Notes under the pieces: generated by a model | Database searches by the model: none | What the model was told of the DNA's origin: nothing | The model's input: the letters and a program-made list of their open reading frames with translations, nothing else | Shown: in pieces, positions 12,869 to 22,955 of the stretch | Position numbering within the stretch: position 1 is the first letter of the stretch | Layout of the letters: each line of letters starts with the position of its first letter | Translations under genes and position numbers: made by a program | NCBI RefSeq assembly: GCF_010093595.1 | Contig: NW_022985471.1 | Location: 109,793-173,792 of the forward strand | Source: Mytilinidion resinicola | Taxonomy: Eukaryota > Ascomycota > Dothideomycetes > Mytilinidiales > Mytilinidiaceae | Direction of reading: 5' to 3' | DNA: 64,000 bases

Positions 12869-13327
12869 ATGCCGCCAACAACGAGATCCGGTGCTCATAC
12901 CAAAGCGACGTCTCCGAAGAAGCCTGTTGTTACCGTCGAGACGCTGCCTGTCGAATACGACAATGAGACATACTACTCTTCGTCATCTACCTCCTCCAGA
13001 TCCCCTTCTGTCTCCGCAGAAAGCACTGTCAAGGAGACCCAAGATGTGGTGTATCCACCATTCAACCTGAACCCCATATACGCCAACAACCTGCGGAAGC
13101 CCGTCAAGTTCGGCGGCTTGAATACACCGCTAGACCCTCGTCATGCAGTGGCTTCTGAACGTGAGCTCGCGGGATCGCAAACCTGGCAGTCTACCCTTGA
13201 GGCGTCCTTCCCGCAGCCTAAATCCCAGACTCCGTCCCAAAGCGTGTCTCATCCAGCCGAGTCTCCAAACGCAGCACCTCACGCTCCTACAAAACTCGCT
13301 CAAGGAACCGCGCATGGATCATGCTAG
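12869..13327 (+). CDS. small hypothetical Ser/Pro-rich protein
   Basis: The frame is open from 12761, but the ATG at 12869 gives the more usual fungal start MPPTTRSG and a 152-residue product. The sequence is polar and low in complexity: a Ser-rich stretch near residues 35-50, then YPPFNLNPIYANNL, then a Pro/Gln/Ser tail. No domain, signal peptide or membrane segment is visible. It could be a disordered protein, the first exon of a longer gene or a chance ORF. I do not recognise a family. Confidence 0.4.
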   Translation: MPPTTRSGAHTKATSPKKPVVTVETLPVEYDNETYYSSSSTSSRSPSVSAESTVKETQDVVYPPFNLNPIYANNLRKPVKFGGLNTPLDPRHAVASERELAGSQTWQSTLEASFPQPKSQTPSQSVSHPAESPNAAPHAPTKLAQGTAHGSC

Positions 13328-13968
13328 GGGAACTTACAAAAATTGCCCTTTCAGTGGCAATTGGTCTCTTTATCGTCATGAAATATAACGACTCCAAGGA
13401 TGTAAAACGAGAAGGATTTATATATCCTTCATACCCCACCGAAGCTTAACGGCTAACTTTGATAGTGTGCTTTGCCTCTGGGGCGCGATGCTTGTGCGAT
13501 GTGGACGTCATGGTAGGTGGTCTGGTTAATGGGACGTGGGATGGGAACACACTGGTTGCATATAGGCGCAATTGCTTGTTAGTGGAGGCCTAGCTCAGGA
13601 TGCTTTTGAGTGCAACATGTATCTGGTCGACACGTGGATGATTTGGACCTTGCCCAGTTCATGAGGCACTCTCCTTGGGCCGCCAAAACGACTTCTGCAC
13701 TCGATATACGGAGCCCTTATCGGTAGCTCGGTTGATAAATTTGGACGGCAGACTACGATAACCCCTTCTTCTCACCATAGGCACTAGCTTGGCTACTTCC
13801 TCCGTCAAGCTCTCTCATGAGCCTGCTCAACAGTCATCCCAGCCAATCTCTACGTCAGTGCCATTCGTTATTGCTAGATTCGCCACGCTGGGTGGAGGTG
13901 CTGGCGGGTCAAGCGTCGTCAACCACGTTGATCCCGACTACCGAGTAGTCAGCCTGTGATCTCCAAAA
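13328..13968. other. intergenic, 3' flank of the metalloprotease gene
   Basis: About 640 bases with only short ORFs and no recognised element. Confidence 0.5.
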
Positions 13969-15351
13969 CTACGCGGACAGGCTACGAGCTATACGTACGG
14001 GATAGAAATCATACCGGTGGATGATGTAATTTGCAAGGAACCACCACATGTAGTTGTTTACACTGCGGTACGCATTAGTAATAACTACAGTCGTAATGCT
14101 AGGTGTCCCGATACTACTTACTTATTGACATGCTGCACTTTATCTTCAATTTCCGAGTGGGCTAGATACTTGCAATCTACGGTCCGATATGCTTTCCAGG
14201 TTCCGCCAGGCATGATGATATCGACCAACTGATCGGTTGCAGGGCTGTCAATTGGATTCCCAATCCAGGAGATGTGGAGGAGCTCATGAGCCACCGTGGT
14301 CGCTAGAAAAAGGTCAGTGCTTGCACTATACAAATCTGTATAATCATACCTCGATTGGCATAGTTGTCAAGGTAATTGGCCTGAGCAAGGTTGTTGACGA
14401 CGGTCGCAAGCCGGTCGTCGAGCTTAGGACGAAGGAAGAAACCAGGGCAGAAGAACATGTGGTCCACATACGGGTCTACCGTTGCAACCTGTCTGCGACT
14501 TAGAACGGATCAACGAAATTCCCGACTCGGAGCATACGCACGTAGGCTAACTTTGTTGGCTTTTTGGGCGAAGGATCCCCGTCACCGGGGGGGTTGCATG
14601 GGTCATCTGGCGGGTCCACCTTCTCCGGGCACTATGGGAGTATTAGTGGGATGAAGTAGAGTCATCAAGGTAGCAAACTCTGACCTGTTTCAGTTTATCG
14701 TCACAGCGGACTCGTAGCGTCCAAGTCGTGAGCCATCCCGTACGAAAGCTTGCGAGTCTATCGATATTGGCTGATCACTATGAGTATGATAGCAACTTGT
14801 CCTGTTTAGACGGAATCACTTGCCTGTCACTTGATCTTTATAGTCGCTGAATCTGTTCATAGGCCCAAAGAAGTCTACGGAGGGACCACTGGTCCAGGTA
14901 GGATCCTTCCACGGGTATTGATCGGTCCCAGGAGGGTTACTGCAGTGATGCGGTGATTAGCTATAGATCTCGATGTGATCGCACAAACATACTCATTATC
15001 AGCCGAGTTTCTATCGAATGGGACCATCTTTTCGAATTCGGTGAAGGCGTCTCTGATAAACTGAGGGTCCTTGCATCCATCGAAGCCCGTAAGTCGGGCG
15101 GCCAAGGGGACTACTGAGCCCGTAGCATTCGGAGGCGTTTCAGTCGAGACAGCCGAACTTGGAGCATCGGACACAGATGGTGGCGATGAGACCCCTACCG
15201 GGACGTCAGACGTTGTCCCATCGCGTGGCTTGAGGAACAATGAGTCTGGAGCTGAGATCGCTCGAGAGATGAGTAACGTAGTGGGAGTGGATTGGGCACC
15301 CACTACGCTCATTACACCTAGTGCAGTGAGTGTGAGTAGAAGTGAACCCAT
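13969..15351 (-). CDS. secreted zinc metalloprotease (HELLH), seven exons
   Basis: CDS proposed as complement of 13969-14062, 14122-14302, 14350-14488, 14542-14631, 14685-14757, 14820-14939 and 14993-15351. All junctions keep frame and give 351 residues. An N-terminal signal peptide (MGSLLLTLTALGVMSVVGAQ) precedes a Ser/Pro-rich linker. The catalytic zinc-binding motif is H266-E-L-L-H270 (TTVAHELLHISW), preceded by an FFCPGFF block and followed by NNYMWWFLANYI. This layout fits a fungal secreted metalloendopeptidase family resembling M35/Lys-specific enzymes; the third zinc ligand was not identified. Introns are 47-62 bases with good branch sites, except that the donor of intron 2 (GTGATT) is weak, so that boundary is less certain. 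It would act outside the cell on protein substrates. The gene is divergent from the related gene at 16048 across a 0.7-kb spacer. Confidence 0.82.
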
Positions 15352-16047
15352 TCTTTGGAAATTTCAAATGGCTTTCGTAGATGATTGAGACCAAAGCGGG
15401 GCTGGAGGAGTTCTTTAGGGATATCTATAAGCAAGAACGAAACCGCGACATGGTTTCAGTGCTGCGGAGATGAAATATGCCCCAGACAGATCACCCCAGT
15501 TAGATTGTGAGGGTAATATTGCTTCGCAGACTCCAATGCTGCTCGTGTTGATCTTGCTGGGGTCCAAACATTTACCAAAGTGCCGGGAGAATCGAAATGA
15601 GGCATGGGGGATTGACACGCGAAACCCCTGGAAGGTACAGGGCCTTTGGGACCGAACACGATCGCGGATTTGCGGGATCGGGAAGACGCATGGGGCCGTG
15701 GGGTCCATCGGTCCGGAGAATGCTTGAATTGCTTGGCTGCGGGGGGATCCGCAAATAGAAAGCTTGTCGTAATAGTTTCATCGTCGCTGACATGTACACC
15801 AACGAGGAAAGAGATGCCAATATGGGCGCGATTCCTTCGAGCGCCTCATCGTACCGGATAAAGTGCTTGTGGTTGTGGTCGATCCATCACACCTCCCGCC
15901 TCCCACCTCTCCCCCCCCACCCCCAATCCTATCCTCGGTCTCTATACTTAGCTAGTCCGAGCTGGGAACATAAGATAGGGGAGTGGGCCGGCTTCACCTC
16001 AGACCCTCATCCGCCGTCCTAGGCAGTGTCCTCTCCCAAACCTCACG
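15352..16047. promoter_or_regulatory. shared spacer between divergent secreted-protein genes
   Basis: This 696-base region separates the starts of the two divergent genes and must hold both promoters. A pyrimidine-rich tract (15895-15930) lies about 120 bases before the plus-strand start, as is common in fungal promoters. No specific factor site can be assigned. ORFs here are overlapping shadows. Confidence 0.5.
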
Positions 16048-17374
16048 ATGAAGCTCCTTCTCGCTCTTCGCATCGCCGCAACGGCAAGCGCTTATACTCT
16101 GACACCAGGTCCCGGCTTAACTACTCCTTCGTTTGCACCTGCTCCGCTTCCTAGTGGGATAGATGACGGCACTACTAGTCTCCCTCCTGTCCCACAGCCT
16201 ACCGGAAATGTATCCATCCAGTACAAGTTGGAGTTTGATAAAAGTTGCACCGGCGGCATGCAGAGCGCTATTCTCGATGCTCTGAATGGTAAGTTATCAG
16301 TTATCCGCACGCATCTTGAATATTCCAGCAGGATACTAACTCGTCTTTCAATCGCAGAGAAGCATAAGATCATGGTGGGTTCTGTCTTCACCCGCCGATC
16401 GAAGGCCCGGTCTCTCTGTTCTCCAACCAAGGCTGCATGACTGCTCTAAGAGGCTGACCGACATTAGGGCTGTGATCCCGTGTTCTACACTGACTTCAAT
16501 TCCGCCGCTGCCGTGGACTACTTTGGGTACGTGACAACATTTAGAATACAACTGCATTAGAGGTTGAACCGCGCTGACCTCCCGCAGATTCCCTGCTCCG
16601 ATCAAGTTCCAAGACAAGCGGTGGAAAATAACCAACACCATCCGAAACGTGTATAACTTCGGCAACGGCTGGTGGGGCTCGTCGACTCAGATCCAGGTGT
16701 TCTGCGGTATGTCCTCTCTCTTCGCAATCCATACTGGCACTGGCATTGACGAGCGATTGAACAAGGCGACAATTCGATGCGCCAGCCCGAAGGCTCTTAT
16801 TGCACCAACCGACCGGGCCATGTGCACCTCGTGGACAAATACAGCGACGACAAGGACGGACTCATGTTCTGCGATTCTTGGTTCCGGCTCTCTACTTTGT
16901 CCGGGGCCATCAGTGAAGGTGGTTTATCGCACGAGTATTGGAATATTGAGAGTATGATTTCCCATCTGAATCCAGCCTGCACCTGCGAGCAAAGACTGAA
17001 ATTAACCTCCTGTCACAGACTACGAAAACCGCGCTCGCCACTGGATCAACGCCCTCCTGATGAAAAAAAACATCGGCACCTGGCCAACAGATCAGACCGG
17101 CAACGGCGACATCGCACGCCAACAATTCACTTACCCTGATTATGGACTGAAGTGGATGCTGACGCCTTCCGCCGTCAAGTGGGCGGCGAAGAATCCGGTT
17201 GATAGTATTGGAAACCTGGATGATCGCGTCCTGAAGAATGCGGATACATGGTCTTGGTTTGCGATGGCGGCGTATATAACCACGAAGGATGGGGGTGGTA
17301 TATATACCCCTGCGCCGTACGTTCCCGCCGGTTTCAAGTTCGATACGGTGGGGGCATTCAATGTTACGGGCTGA
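16048..17374 (+). CDS. secreted metalloprotease-like protein with altered zinc motif (HEYWN)
   Basis: CDS proposed as 16048-16288, 16358-16374, 16468-16526, 16588-16706, 16766-16951 and 17019-17374. Every junction keeps frame and gives 325 residues. The second exon is only 17 bases. A signal peptide (MKLLLALRIAATASA) starts the protein. The order of blocks follows the neighbouring metalloprotease: a CD-rich segment, LMFCDSWFRL (compare HMFFCPGFFL), a His-Glu segment, and NADTWSWFAMAAYI (compare NNYMWWFLANYI). At the expected active site it reads LSH201-E-Y-W-N205, so the second zinc-binding His of HEXXH is Asn. It is probably a secreted non-catalytic homologue. Homology to the neighbour is inferred from the order and spacing of these blocks, not from a computed alignment. 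Confidence 0.75.
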
Positions 17375-18250
17375 GTCAGGGGACCCTTCATACATCGCGT
17401 ATACCTGCAGGACCATGTCGGATTCGATTCATTTTACAGCGTAATGGAGATAGGAGGTAGCATGTATCAGAAGATGGCGAGCTGACAGCGAGCTGATTCG
17501 CATCGTGACGCTTTTGACATCCCATATTGAACTTTGGCAGTGTAGTCAGGGGGTCACTCATGCGCTGCGTACGCCTGCCGGATCCTAGTAGATTTAATCC
17601 AATTTACGACGCATGGGAAATACCATGTATCTGAAGATGGCGAGCTGGATCCTAACGCAGAGCTTTGGACATGAAATTTTCGGCGCGGTCAGGGCACTCT
17701 TTATATGCTGCGTACACCCGTGGTATTCTTGTGCATCGAAAATAGCATGTGCTTGAAGATGACGGGGTGATTCACGCTGTTGAGAGTTTGACATTGAATC
17801 TTGCAATTCGACAGTGCAGTCAGGATGTCCCTCATATACTGCGTACCCTCTCAGCATCTTAGTGGATAAGTTACAATTCACGATGGATGAGAAATAGCAT
17901 GTCCTTGAGGATGGCGAGTTGATTCGCACCGTGAAGCATTTGACATCTTGTCTACACCGGCACGCGTGAGGCCAGGAGGCCTTCGCATCACTTTCAACGC
18001 CTGCAGGAAATTCTTGGCGCCTGCTCAATTTGAAGCGTTCAGTTCGCACATACCAACGTGCTGATTCACGCCCTCTTGCTTTTGACATCCAAATATGAAT
18101 TTCACCAGTGTAGTCAAGGCGCCCCTCGTACACTACGTATGCCCGCAGCATGCTAATGCATTCAATTCAATTCACGAGGCGTAGGAAAAGCCAAATAACT
18201 ACTCTATGAACGGCGTGCTGATTCGCACCATGAAGCTTTTGACATCGCAA
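17375..18250. repeat. diverged tandem repeat, about 130-170 bp units
   Basis: About six imperfect copies follow the stop of the upstream gene, starting near 17378, 17546, 17688, 17819, 17968 and 18113. Shared blocks are GTCAGG..CTCAT, TGCGTACRCCTGC, AATTCACGA, GAAATAGCATGT, TTGAAGATGGCGAGCTGATTC and a TTTGACATC end. Unit length varies because of indels. On the minus strand the blocks produce repeated short peptides such as AYVVYEG and GYAVYEG, but the frames do not persist, so I treat this as a non-coding minisatellite. Confidence 0.75.
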
Positions 18251-18740
18251 GTTCGTCGATGCCTTCAAGGTCGGGGGGAGTAACGATACACTTTTGACCC
18301 TGTCAAGATGATATGTCCTCCCATTCGATATACAGCAAGTCGACCAAGCAATAGCTTTTTCGTGATGTAACATTCTTCTGCCTGTTCCACGCCCTGCAGC
18401 ACATGACATCGTCGAGAATCCTTTGAGCTCACTTTAGGAGGCCTTCGTGCCGATGCGAACATTCTCAAGATGCTATTTCTAGGACCTTAATCTGCGCCCT
18501 CATCTGAAAGATAGCTTCATATCGACTATTTTTACGCGTGCCAGATTCACGCTCTCTTGCTCTTGACATCGCAAGTCCGTCTATGCCTTCTAAGTTGGTG
18601 GGGGGGTTAACGATAAGCTTTCAGCCCTGTTGAGATGCTATTTCCTCCCGTTAGTTATACAACAAGTCGACCAAAAGTCATTCTTTTCCTGATGTAGTAA
18701 CTATTTTCTTGTTAAATCTACGCCTTCCTGATTTTAACAT
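18242..18740 (+). repeat. direct repeat of about 170 bp, two copies
   Basis: The segments at about 18242-18410 and 18563-18735 share GACATCGCAAGT, ATGCCTTC, GTTAACGATA or AGTAACGATA, CAGCAAGTCGACCAA and CTGATGTAG-type blocks in the same order. The first copy starts inside the end of the preceding tandem array, suggesting that the same duplication process continued with a new unit. Confidence 0.65.
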
Positions 18741-19562
18741 CCAGTTCTTGCAGGCAGGTGCGTAGTTATAGCACCATGTTGCTTATCTTTAGATGCACCC
18801 ACTTTGGGTGTAGTTTCTTGGGTGTCCAGTTTTCTGGGTGTCCCAGATCTGGGCCACATACGCCAAAACCTGCCAAGGTGACGAGTGTCCCATTTCGGCC
18901 CTGGCTGTTCATTGACGACCGTCTAGCCGTCTAACCTCCCTCCCTACGTGGCGAAAAACCCGCCGTGCCGAAACTACTTCCACTAATCAACATATCAAGT
19001 CTTCGCTCGCAATTCTATGAACTTACCATTAACGTTACATCATTTTTCAGCCATTTCTCCACAGGTTCCTGGGTCGCAGCAAGAAAAATACAGTAGTCTT
19101 GCTTATGTTCTTGGTAGTTGTTTCCTAGCATGGAGAAGCACTCCAATTCTGCGCCCCTGCTGCGTCACAGATATCTAAAGCATGTCAAATTTCAGAGCCA
19201 CAGTGCGAAAGCCCCACCAAGGAAGAATATTGTTCTAGGCTTTAACAGCACCCAACCATCAGCAATTAGCATTCCGGGAGTTTAGCCGGGTGAAGGGTGG
19301 TACACGCCAAGAAACGTTGTGTAATTATTGTCTGTATTAAAAACGAACCCAACGTTAGTAATGTGTAATACGGCTAACCAAATTTAAAACCGTGGCCTGG
19401 GTTTCTAGAAGTGTTCATGGGCAGCCACGTGTCCTCTGCGCCTCATGCCTGGGAGCGTGATCAAGGTATTTGTCCGCATCTGGTGATGAGACGAGCGTGG
19501 CAAATCCTCCGACAGAGGCAAAATATATATTCACGCTCACCCCGGACCCCTCTATACAATAG
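18741..19562. other. intergenic, no gene recognised
   Basis: About 820 bases. A small direct repeat of TTGGGTGT/CTGGGTGT occurs three times at 18800-18850. No coding region is supported. Confidence 0.5.
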
Positions 19563-20016
19563 GGGGGTTGATAATCTCACACCCCCCTCTCTTAGCGCTT
19601 CACCACCTTCTGATTGGCTCGGAGCAGTGCGGAGGAAGCTCCGGGCATTCACCTTTACGTCTCTCTACACGTGATGCTATACGCAAGGCCGTACGTGATG
19701 CTATACGCGAGGCCGTACGTGATGCTATACACGAGGCCGTACGTGAGACTATACGTGAGCTCGTACGTGAGGCTATACGTGAGCTCGTACGTGAGCTTGT
19801 ACGTGAGCTCGTACATAAGGCTATATAAATTGGCATGATGTAATTGCTTGTGTTGTACATGGCCGCATTTGGAGAGAGCATTCGGAATTAGTGAGCGAGT
19901 TAAGCGAGCGAATCGGAGGCTACGGAGCAGTGCTCCGAGCCAATCAGAAGGTGGTAAAGCGACAGGGGGAGGGTGCGTGCGTGGAGGGATTAGGGGGTGT
20001 GAGATTATCGACCCCC
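19563..20016 (-). mobile_element. terminal-inverted-repeat element, copy 1 (variant ends)
   Basis: The ends read GGGGGTTGATAATCTCACAC on the left and its near reverse complement on the right. Inside, both ends carry CGCTTCACCACCTTCTGATT followed by GGCTCGGAG. Internal landmarks (ATTCGGAATTAGTG, TGGCATGATGTAATTG, then the 12-bp minisatellite) match copies 2 and 3 but in the opposite orientation. The outermost 25 bases differ from those of copies 2 and 3, so this is a different subfamily. No transposase is encoded. No clear target-site duplication is visible. Confidence 0.75.
19669..19826. repeat. 12-bp palindromic minisatellite in copy 1
   Basis: Units alternate around GTACGTGAGCTC, GTACGTGAGGCC and TATACGTGATGC. 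GAGCTC and GTACGTAC-like cores are self-complementary, so single strands could fold. Because the unit is four codons long and free of stops, frames stay open on both strands. Confidence 0.85.
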
Positions 20017-20066
20017 AACTTTTAAAGCTGTATTTTCCTATAAGCTCTATAATATAGGCCGTTCTC

Positions 20067-20447
20067 TTAGTGTTGAATTCGCTCCTCTACAGCCTTATCA
20101 CCGCTCTCTGCACTCTCATCCTCATCGCCGTCCTCATCATCGCTATTACCTTCCTTTGCTGCCTTCTTTGCTGCCTTTTTTGCATCCTTGATTGCTCATG
20201 CAGTTGCCTCCAGCTCCTTGAGGTTCTGAATCTCCTCATCCAACGCCTGCTCAGCAGTCTCAAATGCATTATTCTTCTCCCGGAGAATTTCCTGGGCAGA
20301 ACCATTGGTTTTCTTTGCCTGCCAGGCCGCCTCTATAGCCCCAAGAGTCTGTTTGTTCCGTGCAATAGCTTCCGTAGTGTTGAATACGCGTTCGGCGTGC
20401 TTGGCGGCCTTGCCTGCCTCACCTGCTGCACGAGGCCAGCGAGGCAT
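20067..20447 (-). pseudogene. Ala/Lys-rich protein remnant with one in-frame TGA
   Basis: An ATG at 20447 (MPRWPRAAGEAGKAAKHAER) opens a frame of 126 residues interrupted only by a TGA at 20196-20198. It closes at a TAA ending at 20067. The sequence is helical and charged: an Ala/Glu/Lys coiled-coil-like body, then a KKAAKKAAK stretch and an acidic tail (DDEDGDEDESAESGD). CGA to TGA is the simplest explanation for the stop. The remnant lies 50 bases from the end of repeat copy 1. It may be the tail of a transposon protein, but no domain proves this. Confidence 0.45.
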
Positions 20448-20514
20448 GTTGGTGGTTAGTTGTGAATTGTTGGCACGATCATGGTGTATAATGCTGTTGC
20501 CATACAAATCCTAA

Positions 20515-21068
20515 GCCCGGAGGCATCGGCCCGCATTTGACGCTAAAAAACGTAAGAACTACCTCAAACGTAATAACCCCATCACTTACGTTACAGGTAG
20601 TACGATATCCCAATGTGCACCCAAGCAATTTCCTTTCCCGTTCAGGAACCTGAGCTGCTCATGCTCCAACCTGAGCTGTGGCTGTGCTGGTTGAGGGCAT
20701 CCTGAGCCGAGACTGAGCGTATCTGAGCCGAGACTGAGCAGCTCGTTGAAACCCAATTTTGGGCCCTGTATTCGACAGGGAGGGTTGAGACTGGGGCGTG
20801 CAAATTATGCTGCGAATCTATAGAGAGTCGCTCAAATATGCACCTAGAATATACTAGGAGCCAATGAGTAGAACGAGGCGTGCAATTCAGCGCCTCGAAA
20901 TCGTTAAAGAGTGAACTACTTCAACTCAAGATCGTACCCAGAGGACATGCTCGACGTCGCCTGCGTAGACCCAAAGGCTTCATTGCTGCAGATTTATCTC
21001 TGCGCTATTCCATATCCTAAGGCCTGTTGGACTCGACTTCCTAATCATAAAGGCAGTCATGTACCACT
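20515..21068. other. intergenic, 3' flank of the aspartic protease-like gene
   Basis: About 550 bases. Near 20650-20745 the motif CTGAGC recurs many times (CTGAGCTG, CTGAGCCGAGACTGAGC twice), a small degenerate repeat. No gene is supported. Confidence 0.5.
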
Positions 21069-22388
21069 CTATTCCCTCAACACTGCCAGCGACACTTCAC
21101 CATTCTCCAAATCAAATGCGCTATACACGCCTTGCATGAACGCGGAACCCAGCACCACCCATTCGTCGTCGGCTTGCTGTAAGTAGGCAAACGGAAGCAC
21201 GCAGCGCATCCCCTTCTCAATATCTCGGACCTCCATCAAGTAGTCCCATGGTGTCAACACGATCACTACGTCCTTGCTGAACGAGAACACAATATTCGGC
21301 AGTTCGTCCCGCATCGAACAGTCCAGGTCCGCGAGCAGATCATCCATTCCTAGATTCGGGTGTAGATTGGTTTGAATCTCGGTGAGCAGTGTGCCTGGGA
21401 GCGAGATGTAATCGTAAGAGTTGGTGAAGACAGCTTTGTATGTGGACGGTTCCCTGCCACTGGGGTTGTTCCCGGGAGAAGACTGGATGGTTATCGATTC
21501 CAGCTCGACGGTGTATCCACTCGAGATGTAGTACGATACTTGGCTGAGTTCCTTTGGAGGTGTGGCCTCGATCAGAGGAAGGATGATCGCACTCTGTGCT
21601 AGAACTTCTGAGGGAAAGTACCCCAACGCCAGGTCGCTGCTTTCATGATCGCGACGGGGAAGCCTAAGCGAGAACACGGGGCGGCTGAGCACCTTCTGAT
21701 CCAGCATGCTCCGCAGGGCGCTCTTCGTACTGGCGTTCGATTCTGGGGTGCGACTTTGGAGCCGTGCAAGGCCCAGTGCGCTGTCCAGGGGCGCTGCGTT
21801 CAAGTACATGGTCCGCCAGAAGGTCGCTTCCTCGAATTGCTGGTCAAGGATATCCAGACCCCCAACTCTCAAAACATCTTGCGACAAATGGCCTGATGTC
21901 GAAAGGCCTTCATACATGAGCTTGGTGACAGTCTTGTTTGGGTGGTAAGTGGTGGAGAGCGATGAGTTGTACTTGTTGTGTCGCTGGCAGTGCGGCGCCG
22001 TAGCAGGGTCTTGCAGACACTCGGCAGACGGGACGAACATGTCTGACCAGCTCAGATCGATGGATGCCGTGAAGGGCTGTGGCGGGGTACCGATGGCTAT
22101 CGAGGCGGTGTAAAGCGTGTGGTAAAAAGTTGATTGATCATGGCGACTCAGCGGATGCTGGTGCCTCGCCTGCCGCAAGGTCAGCTATGAGCGATACGCC
22201 GACTCCTCTGGGAATCGTGGCACACAGACCTCGGGTTGTTGGAAGGCGCCGGCATGTTTGTTATACAGTTGCCAGCCGTCGAATTTGAAGCGAATGGTTG
22301 TGCGCTTGATCGGTATCGTCGCCGTGGCGCCGCTGCACACAGGAAGAAGGGCGAAGAATAGGACGAGATATTCCTCGTTGAACATCAT
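21069..22388 (-). CDS. secreted pepsin-like aspartic protease homologue lacking a catalytic Asp
   Basis: CDS proposed as complement of 21069-22169 and 22230-22388, with a 60-base intron. The product is 419 residues. The first exon gives a signal peptide (LVLFFALLPVCSGA). The body has the A1 pepsin fold landmarks: YTASIAIGTPPQPF, then IDLSWSDMFVPS with Asp91 at the first catalytic position, and a C-terminal WVVLGSAFMQGVYSAFDLEN matching the usual LGxxFLxxxYxVFD block. The first loop has lost the usual Thr-Gly (DTG has become DLS), and the second loop reads AVFTNSYDYISLP where active enzymes have DTG or DSG, so the second Asp is Thr. It is probably a secreted non-catalytic protein, intact in reading frame. 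Confidence 0.87.
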
Positions 22389-22955
22389 CTTCGGATCGTG
22401 AGCTCGAGGTTTGAGAACTTGGAGGCTTAATAATGATAGAAAACAGAGTGTGTCTGTCGAGGCACTCCGAGCTACTAGAGATGATATCACGCCGAAGTCG
22501 TAGCCCCAAAGGAAGATGCTTGGGTGCTACTGTGATGTCAGAGGCATCATCAACCAAGAGAGCAGAGTGTGTCTAGCGCCTGAAACAAGCATGTTGGGAT
22601 CTGCATTATGCATACGCCTCGGCGGCAGTGGATGGATGGATTGTTTCATCGTGCGGGCAGAATTATAGCTATTCATAGAAAGCTGCCGCGGGGGCTACCT
22701 CCACGGCTGCAAAAGTCTGTTGAGCACGGGCCACGATCGCTAATTTCCGGAGTATATTGTAAAGGAAGAGTGCACGGCAGGGAGCTCGTAGATGGAAATG
22801 ACGATTTCGTGTATTGAGAGACGAATCCTTGAGGAATCGTGATCCATGGCCTGGGGCTATGTATACCCCGGCCTAAGCGAGCACGTGACTCGCAGAGGCC
22901 TCGCAGTCTATACGCCTGCGCAGGCAGGCTGCCAATTAAGTATTTCTATAAAAAT
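22389..22955. other. upstream region of the aspartic protease-like gene
   Basis: About 570 bases between the gene start and repeat copy 2. It should hold the promoter of the minus-strand gene. No further gene is supported. Confidence 0.5.

Noticed and set aside
17594..18151. 185-codon minus-strand ORF with YEG repeats
   Set aside because: It follows the tandem repeat and its frame changes between units; it has no start context or domain.
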